From JAAYDI01 sp052034005 (lineage in GTDB: Bacteria; Planctomycetota; Planctomycetia; Pirellulales; Pirellulaceae), in the NCBI GenBank assembly GCA_052034005.1, contig JBPOJB010000040.1, positions 1 to 64,000 on the forward strand: 64,000 nt of DNA. Reading direction: 5' to 3'. The position numbers were made by a program, and so were the translations under genes. The notes below the pieces were generated by a model, which ran no database searches, was not told the origin of the DNA, and saw nothing but the letters and a program-made list of their open reading frames with translations. Positions 34,727 through 46,155 of the stretch are shown in pieces (position 1 is the first letter of the stretch; each line of letters starts with the position of its first letter).

Positions 34727-36589
34727 TCAAATTCGCTGGAAACGCTTGTCCAACTCCGCGCTGGTCAGGACCAGCGCCGTGGGGCGCCCGTGCGGGCAGT
34801 GATGCGTATCCTGATAGTGCTGCCGCTGCTCGAGCAGCGATCGGATTTCCTCGCGCGAGAGCCGGTCACCGGCCTTGATGGCCGCCTTGCAGGCGATCAT
34901 GTGCAAGAGCTCGTCGAGCAGGTCCCGGCGGTCCAGCGGCTTGTCCGAGTCCAGCAACTGCTCGACGACCTGCCGCAGCACCTCCCCCGGATTGAAACCG
35001 GCCAGCATGGCCGGGTAGGAGGACACCAGGACCGTGTCCCCGCCGAACGGCTCGACATCCATCCCCAGGCGGGCCAGCAGGTCGCGCGCTTCCAGCACGG
35101 CCGACACTTCCGGGGAGGTCATCGACACCGGCTCGGGAACCAGCAGGCGTTGCGATTCCAAGGTGCTGGACAGAACGCGCGCGCGCAACTGCTCGTACAG
35201 GATCCGCTCGTGCAACGCGTGCTGGTCGATGATCACCAGCCCCTCCTCGCTCTCGGCGATCAGATAGCGGTCGTGGATCTGCAGGCCGTCCCCGACGGGG
35301 CGCGGCAGCGCGGGCTGGGGCGGGTCGGCGCGCGTGGCCGGGGCGCTCTGGCCGGCCTGGCCGGCAGCGGCGGCAGCCAGCCCGCCTCCGCGCGGCTCGC
35401 CCGCGCCAAACGGTCGGAACTCGGGCACCGCGCCGGCGGGTGCGGACCAGGGCAGGGGCAGCGCCGGGCCGCCGCGCGCCCAACGCATCGTGTCCTCCCG
35501 GTGTCGCTCGGCCGCCTGAGCATCGTGGCCGTGGTCGGCCGCCGGGCCGCCGGCGGCGCTCAACGGAGCGCGGGCGGTCAAGTCCGTCGTCAGGAACTTG
35601 CTGCGGAGCGTGCCGAGCAGCTGGCTGTAGATCTGCCGGGAGTCGGCGAAGCGGACTTCCAGCTTCGCCGGGTGCACATTGACGTCAACCAGTTCCGGCG
35701 GCATCTCCAGGCGCAAGAACGCGACCGGGAACCGGCCGGTCAGGAGCAGGCCCCGATACGCCTCGCCCAACGCGTGCTGCAGCGAGCGGTCCCGGATGTG
35801 CCGCCCGTTGAGCAGCAGGTACTGCATCCGGTTGCTCCCCCGACTGATGCTCGGTTCGGCCACGTAGCCGCTCAGGTGGATATCGTCGACGCGGCTTTCG
35901 ACCCAGATCAATCCGTCGCCCAGCTCGTCGCCGAAGAAGGCGGCGATCCGGTCGCGCCAGCGGTCGACCACCGGCAGGTCGTACAGGACTCGGTCGTTGT
36001 GCCGCAGCGTCAGGTGGGCGTCGTGGCGCGCTAGCGCAATGCGGGTGAAAGCCTCGATCGTATGCCCGATCTCCGTCTGCGTGGTGCGCAGGAACTTGCG
36101 GCGCACCGGCGTGTTGAAGAACAGCTGGCGGACCTCGACGGTCGTGCCGGCCGGGCAGCCGCAGGGGCGCACCGGGCCGAGGCGGCCGCCGTCCACCTCC
36201 AACTCCGCGCCGGCCGCGGCGTCGGCCGGGCGGCTGCGGATGAGCAGCCGGCTCACTTCGGCCATCGACGCGAGCGCTTCGCCGCGGAACCCCAGCGAGC
36301 GGACCTGGAACAGGTCGTCCGCCGCGCTGATCTTGCTGGTCGCATGGCTGGCGACGGCCAGCGGCAACTGGTCCGCCCGGATGCCGCACCCGTTGTCGGT
36401 CACGCGCACCAGTTCGCTCCCGCCCTGCTCGACCGACACGTCCACCTGGGTGGCGCCGGCATCCACCGCGTTTTCCAGCAGCTCCTTAACGACGCTGGCC
36501 GGCCGCTCGATCACTTCACCCGCCGCAATCTTGTTGACGACGCTCGGCGACAACGTGCGGATTTCGGGAGGCGTAGCAGCGCTTCGCAT
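34727..36589 (-). CDS. mutL: DNA mismatch repair endonuclease MutL
   Basis: A 620-residue MutL. The N-terminal GHL ATPase contains ELLENAVDAGAT, DNGCGI and GFRGEAL; the C-terminal endonuclease domain has DQHALHERILYE, ACKAAIKAG and CPHGRP near residue 598. These are the metal-binding motifs of nicking MutL proteins, which fits species without MutH. A Pro/Ala/Gly-rich linker separates the halves. The ATG at 36589 is 16 bp from the regulator gene. Confidence 0.95.
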   Translation of the reverse strand: MRSAATPPEIRTLSPSVVNKIAAGEVIERPASVVKELLENAVDAGATQVDVSVEQGGSELVRVTDNGCGIRADQLPLAVASHATSKISAADDLFQVRSLGFRGEALASMAEVSRLLIRSRPADAAAGAELEVDGGRLGPVRPCGCPAGTTVEVRQLFFNTPVRRKFLRTTQTEIGHTIEAFTRIALARHDAHLTLRHNDRVLYDLPVVDRWRDRIAAFFGDELGDGLIWVESRVDDIHLSGYVAEPSISRGSNRMQYLLLNGRHIRDRSLQHALGEAYRGLLLTGRFPVAFLRLEMPPELVDVNVHPAKLEVRFADSRQIYSQLLGTLRSKFLTTDLTARAPLSAAGGPAADHGHDAQAAERHREDTMRWARGGPALPLPWSAPAGAVPEFRPFGAGEPRGGGLAAAAAGQAGQSAPATRADPPQPALPRPVGDGLQIHDRYLIAESEEGLVIIDQHALHERILYEQLRARVLSSTLESQRLLVPEPVSMTSPEVSAVLEARDLLARLGMDVEPFGGDTVLVSSYPAMLAGFNPGEVLRQVVEQLLDSDKPLDRRDLLDELLHMIACKAAIKAGDRLSREEIRSLLEQRQHYQDTHHCPHGRPTALVLTSAELDKRFQRI

Positions 36590-36605
36590 CGACAGGCCAC
36601 TCCGT

Positions 36606-37994
36606 TCAGCTAATGCCGTACTTCTCGAGTTTCCGGTACAGGGTCCGCGCGCCCATGCACAGGATCCGCGCGGCCTCTTCCCGGTTCCCATGGGTCAGCT
36701 TCAAAGTCACCTGGATGGCGTGTTTCTCGTAGGCATCCAGCGGCTGGCCGACCAGATGGTCCAGGCCCTGCGCCGCCGACGGCCCGGCCGGCCGGGGCCC
36801 CGTCAACTCGGGCGGCAGGTCGTCGACATCCAGGATCCCGTCCACGTCCTGGACCACCATCGTCTCGACCGCGTTGCGGACCTGCCGGACGTTGCCCGGC
36901 CAGTGGAAGTCGAAGAACCGGCGTCGCACCTCGAGCGAGAACCGTTCGACGCTCTTGCGGTGGTGTCTGGCGAACTGGCGGCGGAAGTGCTCCATCAGCG
37001 GCGCCACGTCCTCGCGGCGTTCGGCCAGCGACGGCAGCTCGATCGTCACCACCTTCAGCCGATAGTACAAGTCCTCGCGGAACTCGCCCTTGGCAATCGC
37101 CTCCTCCAGGCTGCGGTTGGTCGCCGACAGCACGCGCACGTTCACTTCGATCGGCTTGTTGTCCCCCACGCGCGTGATCCGACTCTCCTCCAACACGCGC
37201 AGCAGCTTGGTCTGGGTGGCCCGCGGCATGTCGCCGATCTCGTCCAGGAACAGCGTGCCGCCGTTGGCACACTCGAACGCGCCTACCCGGTCGGTCCGCG
37301 CGTCGGTGTACGCGCCGCGCACATGCCCGAACAACTCGCTCTCCACCAGGTTCTCCACGACCGCGGCGCAGTTGAGCGGGAACAGGCGTTTGGATTTCCG
37401 CGGACTGTTCTGGTGAATGGCCTGGGCGATCAGCTCCTTGCCCGTGCCGCTGTCCCCGGTGATCAGCACCGTCGCGTCGGTCGGCGCAACCCGCTTGACC
37501 CGCTCGATCACCTGCTTCATCCGATCGCTGGTGTAGATGATCCCTTCGAATCCGAAGCGTTCGTCCAGCCGCTTGTTGAGCTCCAGATTGTCCCGTCGCA
37601 GCCGCACGGCGTCCGCCGCCCGCTGGGTCACCGCCCGCAGCCGGTCGGGCGTGATCGGCTTCTCCAGGAAGTTGAACGCGCCCAGCTGCATCGCCTCGAC
37701 CGCCTTCGGCACGCTCGCATGCCCGGTGACCATGATCACTTCGGCGTCGGGCAGGTACTGCTTGGCCCGGCTCAGCACCTCCATGCCGTCGACATCGTTC
37801 ATGACCAGGTCGGTCACGATCACATCGTACGTGTCCTGGGCGACGTGCCGCACGCCTTCCGGCCCGGAGGTGGCGATATCGCACGGATACCCGACCCGCT
37901 TCAGGCTCTCGGCCATCGCCTGGGCCAGGGCCGGATCGTTGTCGACAATCAGGACGCGAATCGTCTTCGCGGCGGCAAGCGAGGATTCAGACAT
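36606..37994 (-). CDS. NtrC-type sigma-54-dependent response regulator
   Basis: A 462-residue protein: receiver domain (VLIVDNDPALAQ, phospho-acceptor Asp in VIVTDLVMND), AAA+ domain with Walker A GDSGTGKE and Walker B GGTLFLDEIGDM, and a C-terminal Fis-type HTH (NREEAARILCMGARTLYRKL). The sigma-54-contact loop reads GAYTDA instead of GAFTGA. It is the partner of the kinase gene immediately upstream (38072-38815). Target promoters cannot be seen. Confidence 0.92.
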   Translation of the reverse strand: MSESSLAAAKTIRVLIVDNDPALAQAMAESLKRVGYPCDIATSGPEGVRHVAQDTYDVIVTDLVMNDVDGMEVLSRAKQYLPDAEVIMVTGHASVPKAVEAMQLGAFNFLEKPITPDRLRAVTQRAADAVRLRRDNLELNKRLDERFGFEGIIYTSDRMKQVIERVKRVAPTDATVLITGDSGTGKELIAQAIHQNSPRKSKRLFPLNCAAVVENLVESELFGHVRGAYTDARTDRVGAFECANGGTLFLDEIGDMPRATQTKLLRVLEESRITRVGDNKPIEVNVRVLSATNRSLEEAIAKGEFREDLYYRLKVVTIELPSLAERREDVAPLMEHFRRQFARHHRKSVERFSLEVRRRFFDFHWPGNVRQVRNAVETMVVQDVDGILDVDDLPPELTGPRPAGPSAAQGLDHLVGQPLDAYEKHAIQVTLKLTHGNREEAARILCMGARTLYRKLEKYGIS

Positions 37995-38071
37995 GCCCCC
38001 GATGATACCGAAGGCCCCGCCGCAGGTCCATTGCCGCCGACCAGGCCCTGGAAGCCGTCGGGCCGCACCGT

Positions 38072-38815
38072 TCAGATCCGCCGCGGCGTGAGGAACTCGA
38101 GCGTGAATTTCGTGCCGCGCCCGACGTCGCTCTGGATGCTGATCCGGCCGCCGTGGGCCTCGATGATCTTCCGGGCCGTGGGCAGTCCCAAGCCGGATCC
38201 GCCCGACTTCGTGGAATAGAACGCCTCGAACATGTGCGACGCGGTCTGCTCGTCCACACCCATCCCGGTGTCGATCAGGTCCAGCGCCACGCCGTTGCGC
38301 GTGATCCGCGTGATCACCGTCAGCGAACCGCCCCCGGGCATCGCCTCCAACGCGTTCTTGATCAGGTTGATCAACGCCGCGCGAATCGTCTCCCCGTCCA
38401 GCAGCACGCTGGGCAGGTCGTTGTCCAGATGCGGGAGGATGCGGATCTCGGATTCGCGCGCCTGGACCTCGAACAGGCGCAGCACCGATAGGAGATGGTC
38501 GTTCAGATTGCCCGGCGCCAGGTCCAGCCTGCGGACTCGAGCGAACTTCAGGAAGTCGTTCAGCAGGTTCTCCAGTCGCGTGCACTGGTCGTGCACCACG
38601 GCGATCGTCGCCCGCGCCCGCCGCTCGCGCTGCGTCTGGGCGTCCGCCAGATCCTCCGCCAACAGATCCATGTTCATCCGAATGACCGAGAGCGGGTTCT
38701 TGATCTCGTGGGCCAGCGAACCCGCCAACTCGGCCAACTCGTGGTAGTGCAACACCAAATGCTCGTGATCGACAGCCGCATCACGGTCGGCATCACGGTC
38801 CGGCATCGCACCCAT
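38072..38815 (-). CDS. Soluble NtrB-like sensor histidine kinase
   Basis: A 247-residue kinase with phospho-His in SLAHEIKNPLSVI, N-box INLIKNALEAM, G1 DTGMGVDE and G2 GGSGLGLPTARKI. No membrane segment and only ~40 residues precede the H-box, so it lacks an obvious sensor domain and is presumably cytoplasmic. The ATG at 38815 has AGGAGG 9 bases upstream. It is 77 bp ahead of the regulator gene and forms an operon with it. Confidence 0.9.
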   Translation of the reverse strand: MGAMPDRDADRDAAVDHEHLVLHYHELAELAGSLAHEIKNPLSVIRMNMDLLAEDLADAQTQRERRARATIAVVHDQCTRLENLLNDFLKFARVRRLDLAPGNLNDHLLSVLRLFEVQARESEIRILPHLDNDLPSVLLDGETIRAALINLIKNALEAMPGGGSLTVITRITRNGVALDLIDTGMGVDEQTASHMFEAFYSTKSGGSGLGLPTARKIIEAHGGRISIQSDVGRGTKFTLEFLTPRRI

Positions 38816-38863
38816 CGGGCAAGACCTCCTGAGGTTAGGCGGGAGGGGTTCTCGATTGCCCAG

Positions 38864-38937
38864 TCCATGATTCACGCTGTTCGAAGTGCGGAGCCGGCGC
38901 CGCGCAGCGGCTCGCTTCTCGAATCAGGAATCATGGA
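38864..38937. repeat. 74-bp long imperfect inverted repeat between pnp and kinase
   Basis: TCCATGATTC at 38864-38873 pairs exactly with GAATCATGGA at 38928-38937. The inner arms CTG..TTCGA..AG..GAGCCG also pair, with small mismatches, around an 11-base loop. It lies 44 bp after the pnp stop and 49 bp before the kinase ATG. It may be a processing or terminator structure, or a small MITE-like element. Confidence 0.5.
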
Positions 38938-38980
38938 TTCGCAGGCCTGGAAAAACCCCTTCCTTCCACCAGCCACCGCC

Positions 38981-41260
<2,280 letters not shown>

Positions 41261-41317
41261 TTGCGCCCTAACCCGGACACGGGGTCAAACAGGGAGCCTC
41301 CTCAGCGCAACACGAAC

Positions 41318-41357
41318 CCGCGTGCGCCGCCCGCAGCGGCTGTAAGAGAGCACGCGG
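41318..41357 (-). other. Structured element between rpsO and pnp
   Basis: In the transcript, CCGCGTGC pairs with GCACGCGG (8 bp) and an inner GCCGC/GCGGC stem closes a 5-base loop, with a nine-base bulge on one side. It lies 58 bp upstream of the pnp start, where in E. coli the rpsO-pnp spacer carries a terminator and RNase III site. A processing or autoregulation site is inferred by analogy. Confidence 0.45.
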
Positions 41358-41420
41358 CGCGCCGAGACGCATGACGCGTGCCGACGACTCAGCCACCTGG
41401 CAGACAGGCTGATGCTACGG

Positions 41421-41690
41421 CTACTTCCGGATGCCCAGCCGCTCGATCACCAACAAGTACCGTTTCGGTTCCACGCGGCGTAAGTAGTCCAAAAGGCGGC
41501 GGCGACGGCTGACCAACGCCAGGAGCCCCCGCCGACTCGCATAATCCTTCGAGTGCGAGCGCAGATGCTCCGTCAGGCTATTGATCCGCGTGGTGAGAAT
41601 CGCAATCTGCACCTCCGGCGAACCCGTATCCTGGTCGTTGTGCCTGAAGTCCCGAATGATCTCTTGCTTCCGCTCTTTCGTGATCGTCAT
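41421..41690 (-). CDS. rpsO: 30S ribosomal protein S15
   Basis: An 89-residue S15 with the typical regions HNQ-like RHNDQDTGSPEVQIAILT, INSLTEHLRSHSKDY, SRRGLLALVSRRRRLLDYL and RYLLVIERLGIRK. Standard length. It is the first gene before pnp. Confidence 0.97.
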   Translation of the reverse strand: MTITKERKQEIIRDFRHNDQDTGSPEVQIAILTTRINSLTEHLRSHSKDYASRRGLLALVSRRRRLLDYLRRVEPKRYLLVIERLGIRK

Positions 41691-42015
41691 GTGCTACCGT
41701 CGTTCCTCTGCTGCGTTCGGCTGGCCTTCACTCAACCTGTCAACCGCCTGAAAAAACCAATACTCCTTGACCCGGTGTCCAGCAGGACTGTCCGTACATA
41801 CAACACTACTAACAACTTAAGTAGATCAATGTAGCGACGCCGCGGCGTTTTGCAACCGCAAATTGACCCGATTTGACAACCCGACTACCCCACGGGAAGA
41901 TGGAAGGGCTTCCGCTGCGCGTCTGGCCGCGCGGAGCCCCCTCTTGTCTCGAATGCGCGGGGCGCCCCGGAGGCACCCGGCGGTGGTTTCCCTTCCCCCT
42001 CGACTGGTGCCATTG
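41691..42015. other. 325-bp region between rpsO and the ECF sigma gene
   Basis: Divergent region. It contains AT-rich stretches upstream of rpsO (CTTAAGTAGATCAATG near 41815-41830) that probably hold the leftward rpsO promoter, and TTGACC/TTGACA boxes at 41863 and 41873 on the plus strand. I could not fix either promoter with confidence. No gene seen. Confidence 0.4.
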
Positions 42016-42582
42016 GTGAGCGACGACCAACAGTTGATCGATCAGGCATTGCGAGGCGATCCGGCCGCGTTCGGCCAGCTCGTGCGCCGATACCAGGACC
42101 GGCTGTTCACGAGCCTTGTCCACGTGGTCTCCAGTTGGCAAGAGGCCGAAGACATCGTGCAGGATACGTTTGTTCAGGCCATGCTCAAGCTCCACTCCTT
42201 CCGCCGCGACAGCGCCTTCTACACCTGGCTCTACCGCATCGCCGTCAATGCGGCGCTGCACCGGCAACGCCGCCACCGCCAGACCTCGTCCGTGGACGCC
42301 GCGCGGGTCCTGACCGGCAGCGAGCCGATGGACCCCGGAGACGACCCGGCCGAGCGGCTGATCCGGGCCGAGCGCGTGGCCGAGATCCAACGCGCGCTGG
42401 GCACTCTCTCCGAAGAGTTTCGGCTGGTGCTCATCCTGCGCGACATGGACGGGTTCGATTACCAGTCCATCGCGCGGATCCTGAACGTCTCGGTCGGCAC
42501 CGTCCGCAGCCGACTCCACCGCGCCCGATCGCTCATGCGCCAACAGCTACGGCATCACCGGGACAGCTCCCGAGCCACCTGA
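42016..42582 (+). CDS. ECF-type RNA polymerase sigma factor
   Basis: Regions sigma-2 and sigma-4 are clear in a 188-residue product: FGQLVRRYQDRLF, EAEDIVQDTFVQAM, SAFYTWLYRIAVNAALHRQR, and the C-terminal LSEEFRLVLILRDMDGFDYQ with IARILNVSVGTVRSRLHRAR. The start is uncertain: GTG 42016 gives a typical first residue run (SDDQQLIDQALRGD), whereas ATG 41953 or further upstream would add a non-conserved extension. No anti-sigma gene follows; its last 28 bp overlap the converging comEC. Confidence 0.86.
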   Translation: MSDDQQLIDQALRGDPAAFGQLVRRYQDRLFTSLVHVVSSWQEAEDIVQDTFVQAMLKLHSFRRDSAFYTWLYRIAVNAALHRQRRHRQTSSVDAARVLTGSEPMDPGDDPAERLIRAERVAEIQRALGTLSEEFRLVLILRDMDGFDYQSIARILNVSVGTVRSRLHRARSLMRQQLRHHRDSSRAT

Positions 42583-45074
42583 GCCGACTCCTTCGGTCCG
42601 GACGGCCGCCATGTCCGCACGCGCAGCTCCCGGCCCGCCACCAGCACCTCCACCATGCCATGCTGGTGCGTCCAGTACACGCTTGCGCCCGTGGCCTCCC
42701 AATCCGCCAGGAACGATGCCCCGTCGCGCGCCGCGCCTTCGCTGACGACCACCACCCGGGGAGCCGCCCAGCGGGCCATCTCCCGCGGCCGGCTGCGACG
42801 GCTGCCATGATGCGGCGCCAACAGCAGGTCGTATTGCTGCGGCGGTTCGGCCAGCAACTCCTCCAGGCCTTCCGCCTCCAGGTCGCCCGTCAGCAGGGCC
42901 CGCTGGCTCCCCACCGCGATGCCCAGCACCAGGCTGTTGCTGTTGTCGCCGCCCCCACAGCCGCCCGGCGGCGGATGCAACACGTCCACCTCCACACAAC
43001 CACGACCCGCACACTGATCGCCCTCGGACAGGTACCGGACCGGGACTCTCGAGGCGTCGAGCGCCGCTTCCAGAACCCGGACCGCCGCCGACGGCCGGGC
43101 CAGCATGACCGGCGATACGTACACCACGCCGACCGAGAACCGATCCAACAGCTCCGGCACCGCGTTGAAGTGGTCCACGTCGGCATGCGACAGCACCAAC
43201 GCGTCGAGATGGGTGATGCGCCGCGACCACAACACCGACGAGATGGGCAGCACCGCGCTGTGCGAGTCCCCCAGCCGCCCGGCGTCGTACAGGATCGCCG
43301 CCCCGTCCGGCAGCTCCACCAGCACGCTCGTGCCATGACCGACCGCGACAAACGAGTACCGCAGCGGCTGCCCCCACAGCATACGACCGACGCGCGCGGC
43401 AGTCGCACTGCAGCCGATGTTGACGGTCAGCCACGCGGCCAGCAGCGCCAGCCACCACCGCGCCGGCAAACGCACTACCCGAAACTGATAGACGGCCAGG
43501 AACAGGTAGAACACCCCCACCAGCCACCCGGGCGGCCCGGCCATCCAGCAATGCCCCCAAGTCGGCGCCGCCGATATCGACATCAACCATCGCGTCACCA
43601 CCAACGACTGCCCACAGAACCACCCCGCCGCGGCCGCCAACACCGGCACGGGCGAGAGGATCAGGACCGCCAGGCCGGAGAGCAGCGCCATGGGGATCGG
43701 GAGCCACAGGAGCAGGTTGGCCGGAACGCCCAGGAGCGGCACCAGGTGGAACCGGTTGGCCACCAGCGGCATGCTCACCAGCCAGATCCACGTCGAAGCG
43801 ACCGCCACCTGCCAGACCCCGCCCCCGAACCGGCGCGCGGCGCGCAGCCACCCCGGGCGGCTCTCCTCCACGAGCCGCCGCAACGGGTCCGTGCCGCGCG
43901 GCGCACGCCGCAACGGACGGTGCGCGATCAGGACAGCCACCGCCAGGTACGACAACTGGGTCCCCACGTCGTACATCCCGCCCGGGCTCAGCCCCAAGGT
44001 GATCAGCCCGGCGGCCGACAACGAGTTCCACGCCACCGCGCGCCGGTTCGTCCAGCGCGCCAGGCAATACACGACGATCAGGACCGTCGCGCGCACCACC
44101 GGCGGCTGCGCGCCGGTCAGCAGCGCGTAGGCGATCGCCAGGCCGCACGTGAGCAGGAGCATGCGACGCCGCGGGAACCAATCCAGGCGGATGATCACCC
44201 ACATGACCGACGCCAGGATGGCCACGTGCGAACCGGAGATCGACAACAAGTGGACTGTCCCGCTGACGAAGAACTCGTCGACCGTCTCGCGATCCAGCCG
44301 TTCGCGGCAGCCCAGCAGCAGGGCCGCCGCCAGTGCAGCCTGGGGCGGCGCAATATGCCGATCCAACACGCGCTCGGCCCAGACCCGCAGCCGGCCCAGC
44401 TGCCGCAAGACGCTCCACGGCCCGCCCTGTGCCAACCGTTTCACGCACGCCGCATGGCCGCAATGGAGCGTCGCCAATTGCCGGCTCCGACGCCCGATCG
44501 CCGCCACGTTCGGCTCGCCCGGGTTGGCCGCCGCCCGGACCCGGACCAGTGTCCCGGCCACCTCCAACAGGTCGCCGCGCAACAGGCCGGTCAGCGACCC
44601 GTCGGCCAGCAAGGTCACGCGCCCGGAAACCGGCTGCCAACAGGCTCCTTGCCGCATGGCCACCAGTCGCACGGCCATGCGCGTCATCTCGCCCCGCACC
44701 ATCGTGCTCAGCGCCCCCGGCTGCTCGGCCGGCCGCCAGCGAGGCGGTTCCAACGCCACGACCCGTACACACACCGGCGCCGGCTCGTCTGCCGCATAGC
44801 GCCCGATCTCGTCCGCCGCGAACAGCCGCCAACGGTCGTGGTGCCACAGGCCCGCCAAAGCCGCGACGCACAACAAGACCAGGATCGCCGCACCACGCTC
44901 GTGCCGCCGCCGGACCACACACCACAGCGCCATCGCACCGAGCAGGCCGGCACACCAGACCCAGGGCGCAATGGCCAACTGGCGGTCGCACGCCACACCC
45001 AGACACGCGAAACCCAGCACGCCCACGAGCGGATGCTCGCCCGGCAACACGCCGGCGGAAGAATGCGCAGACAC
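42555..45074 (-). CDS. comEC: ComEC/Rec2-type DNA uptake channel
   Basis: An approximately 840-residue membrane protein. It has the ComEC competence core (LLSISGSHVAILASV, LLTGAQPPVVRA, YDVGTQLSYLAVAVLI), many membrane segments, and a C-terminal metallo-beta-lactamase-like domain with LSHADVDHFNAV and APHHGSRRSRPRE. ComEC imports single-stranded DNA. The GTG at 45074, with a G-run upstream, is preferred to an ATG at 45179 whose added 35 residues are low-complexity. Its 3' end overlaps the sigma gene by 28 bp. Whether the strain is competent cannot be told. Confidence 0.9.
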   Translation of the reverse strand: MSAHSSAGVLPGEHPLVGVLGFACLGVACDRQLAIAPWVWCAGLLGAMALWCVVRRRHERGAAILVLLCVAALAGLWHHDRWRLFAADEIGRYAADEPAPVCVRVVALEPPRWRPAEQPGALSTMVRGEMTRMAVRLVAMRQGACWQPVSGRVTLLADGSLTGLLRGDLLEVAGTLVRVRAAANPGEPNVAAIGRRSRQLATLHCGHAACVKRLAQGGPWSVLRQLGRLRVWAERVLDRHIAPPQAALAAALLLGCRERLDRETVDEFFVSGTVHLLSISGSHVAILASVMWVIIRLDWFPRRRMLLLTCGLAIAYALLTGAQPPVVRATVLIVVYCLARWTNRRAVAWNSLSAAGLITLGLSPGGMYDVGTQLSYLAVAVLIAHRPLRRAPRGTDPLRRLVEESRPGWLRAARRFGGGVWQVAVASTWIWLVSMPLVANRFHLVPLLGVPANLLLWLPIPMALLSGLAVLILSPVPVLAAAAGWFCGQSLVVTRWLMSISAAPTWGHCWMAGPPGWLVGVFYLFLAVYQFRVVRLPARWWLALLAAWLTVNIGCSATAARVGRMLWGQPLRYSFVAVGHGTSVLVELPDGAAILYDAGRLGDSHSAVLPISSVLWSRRITHLDALVLSHADVDHFNAVPELLDRFSVGVVYVSPVMLARPSAAVRVLEAALDASRVPVRYLSEGDQCAGRGCVEVDVLHPPPGGCGGGDNSNSLVLGIAVGSQRALLTGDLEAEGLEELLAEPPQQYDLLLAPHHGSRRSRPREMARWAAPRVVVVSEGAARDGASFLADWEATGASVYWTHQHGMVEVLVAGRELRVRTWRPSGPKESAQVARELSR

Positions 45075-45229
45075 GCGACGCCCCCCTGCCCTGCCATCCC
45101 AGGTGCAGAGCACATCCCGGGTACGCCCGCGCCGCGTCGCCCGGCAGTCTAGCAGACCGTGGGCCAGGCTTCCAGCCATTCGGGCAAGGCGTTATCCTGT
45201 CCGCGTTGGTTGATCGCACGGGGCGCCCG

Positions 45230-46036
45230 ATGGGTTACTGGCAGGACAAAGTGGTACTGATCACCGGCGGCGGTGCCGGACTGGGCGCACACCTGGCGAC
45301 CCGTTTTGCCGCGGCGGGCGCCCGGCTGCTGCTGGCGGACATCGACGCGGCCGCGTTGGATCGGATGCGGGAGACCCTGGCGTCGTCCGGCACGGCGGTG
45401 GTGAGCGTCGTGGCGGACATCACGCGCGACGAGCCGGTCGACCAGCTGTTTCAGGCGGTGGACGACCAGTTCGGGCGGCTCGATGCGCTGATCAACTGTG
45501 CCGGGCGATCGGGGCGCGGGGCGGTGCTGGATACAACGCCCGAGCGGTTCCAGGCGTTGCTGGACCTCAACTTTTTGGGCACGGTGCGTTGTGCGCGCGC
45601 CGCGGCGCCCCGGCTGATCGCGGCGCGGGGGCACCTGGTCAACATCGGTTCCTTGTCCGCCAAGATGGCGTCGCCGCACCTGGCCGCCTACCCGGTGAGC
45701 AAGTTCGCGGTGGCCGCCTATTCGCACCAGTTGCGATTGGAGCTGGGCCCGCAGGGGCTGCACGTGCTGCTGGTCTGCCCCGGGCCGATCGCCCGGCCGG
45801 ACGCCGGCCTGCGTTACCAGGACGAGTCGGCCCATCTTGCGCCGGCGGCCCAGCGGCCGGGTGGTGGTGTCCATCTCAAGGGGCTGGACCCCGATGTGTT
45901 GGCGCGGCGCATAATGCGCGCCTGTGAGCTCCGCCGGCCGGAGCTGGTGATTCCCGGCACGGCGCGCGTGCTGGCCGCGCTGCTCCAGTTGTGGCCGACG
46001 CTGGGAGACCGCATCATTGCCCATATGACGCGGTAG
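45230..46036 (+). CDS. Short-chain dehydrogenase/reductase
   Basis: A 268-residue classical SDR: TGGGAGLG cofactor loop, LADIDAAALDRM, NCAG, NIGSLS and the active-site YPVSK. It uses NAD(P)(H); substrate unknown. The ATG at 45230 directly precedes GYWQDKVVLITG. It is divergent from comEC and 119 bp upstream of xylA. Confidence 0.9.
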   Translation: MGYWQDKVVLITGGGAGLGAHLATRFAAAGARLLLADIDAAALDRMRETLASSGTAVVSVVADITRDEPVDQLFQAVDDQFGRLDALINCAGRSGRGAVLDTTPERFQALLDLNFLGTVRCARAAAPRLIAARGHLVNIGSLSAKMASPHLAAYPVSKFAVAAYSHQLRLELGPQGLHVLLVCPGPIARPDAGLRYQDESAHLAPAAQRPGGGVHLKGLDPDVLARRIMRACELRRPELVIPGTARVLAALLQLWPTLGDRIIAHMTR

Positions 46037-46155
46037 AATCCGGCCGGACCGTCCCGCCACCACGTCTGCCGCCCGGACGCCCGTTGCCAGCCGGCGGTGA
46101 ATGTGGCACCATATAGCCGGAAATTCACCTGTCTTCGTGAAGGACACCTGCCGCT

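Noticed and set aside
41863..41878. TTGACC and TTGACA boxes 10 bp apart upstream of the sigma gene
   Set aside because: No good -10 at proper spacing; not called a promoter.
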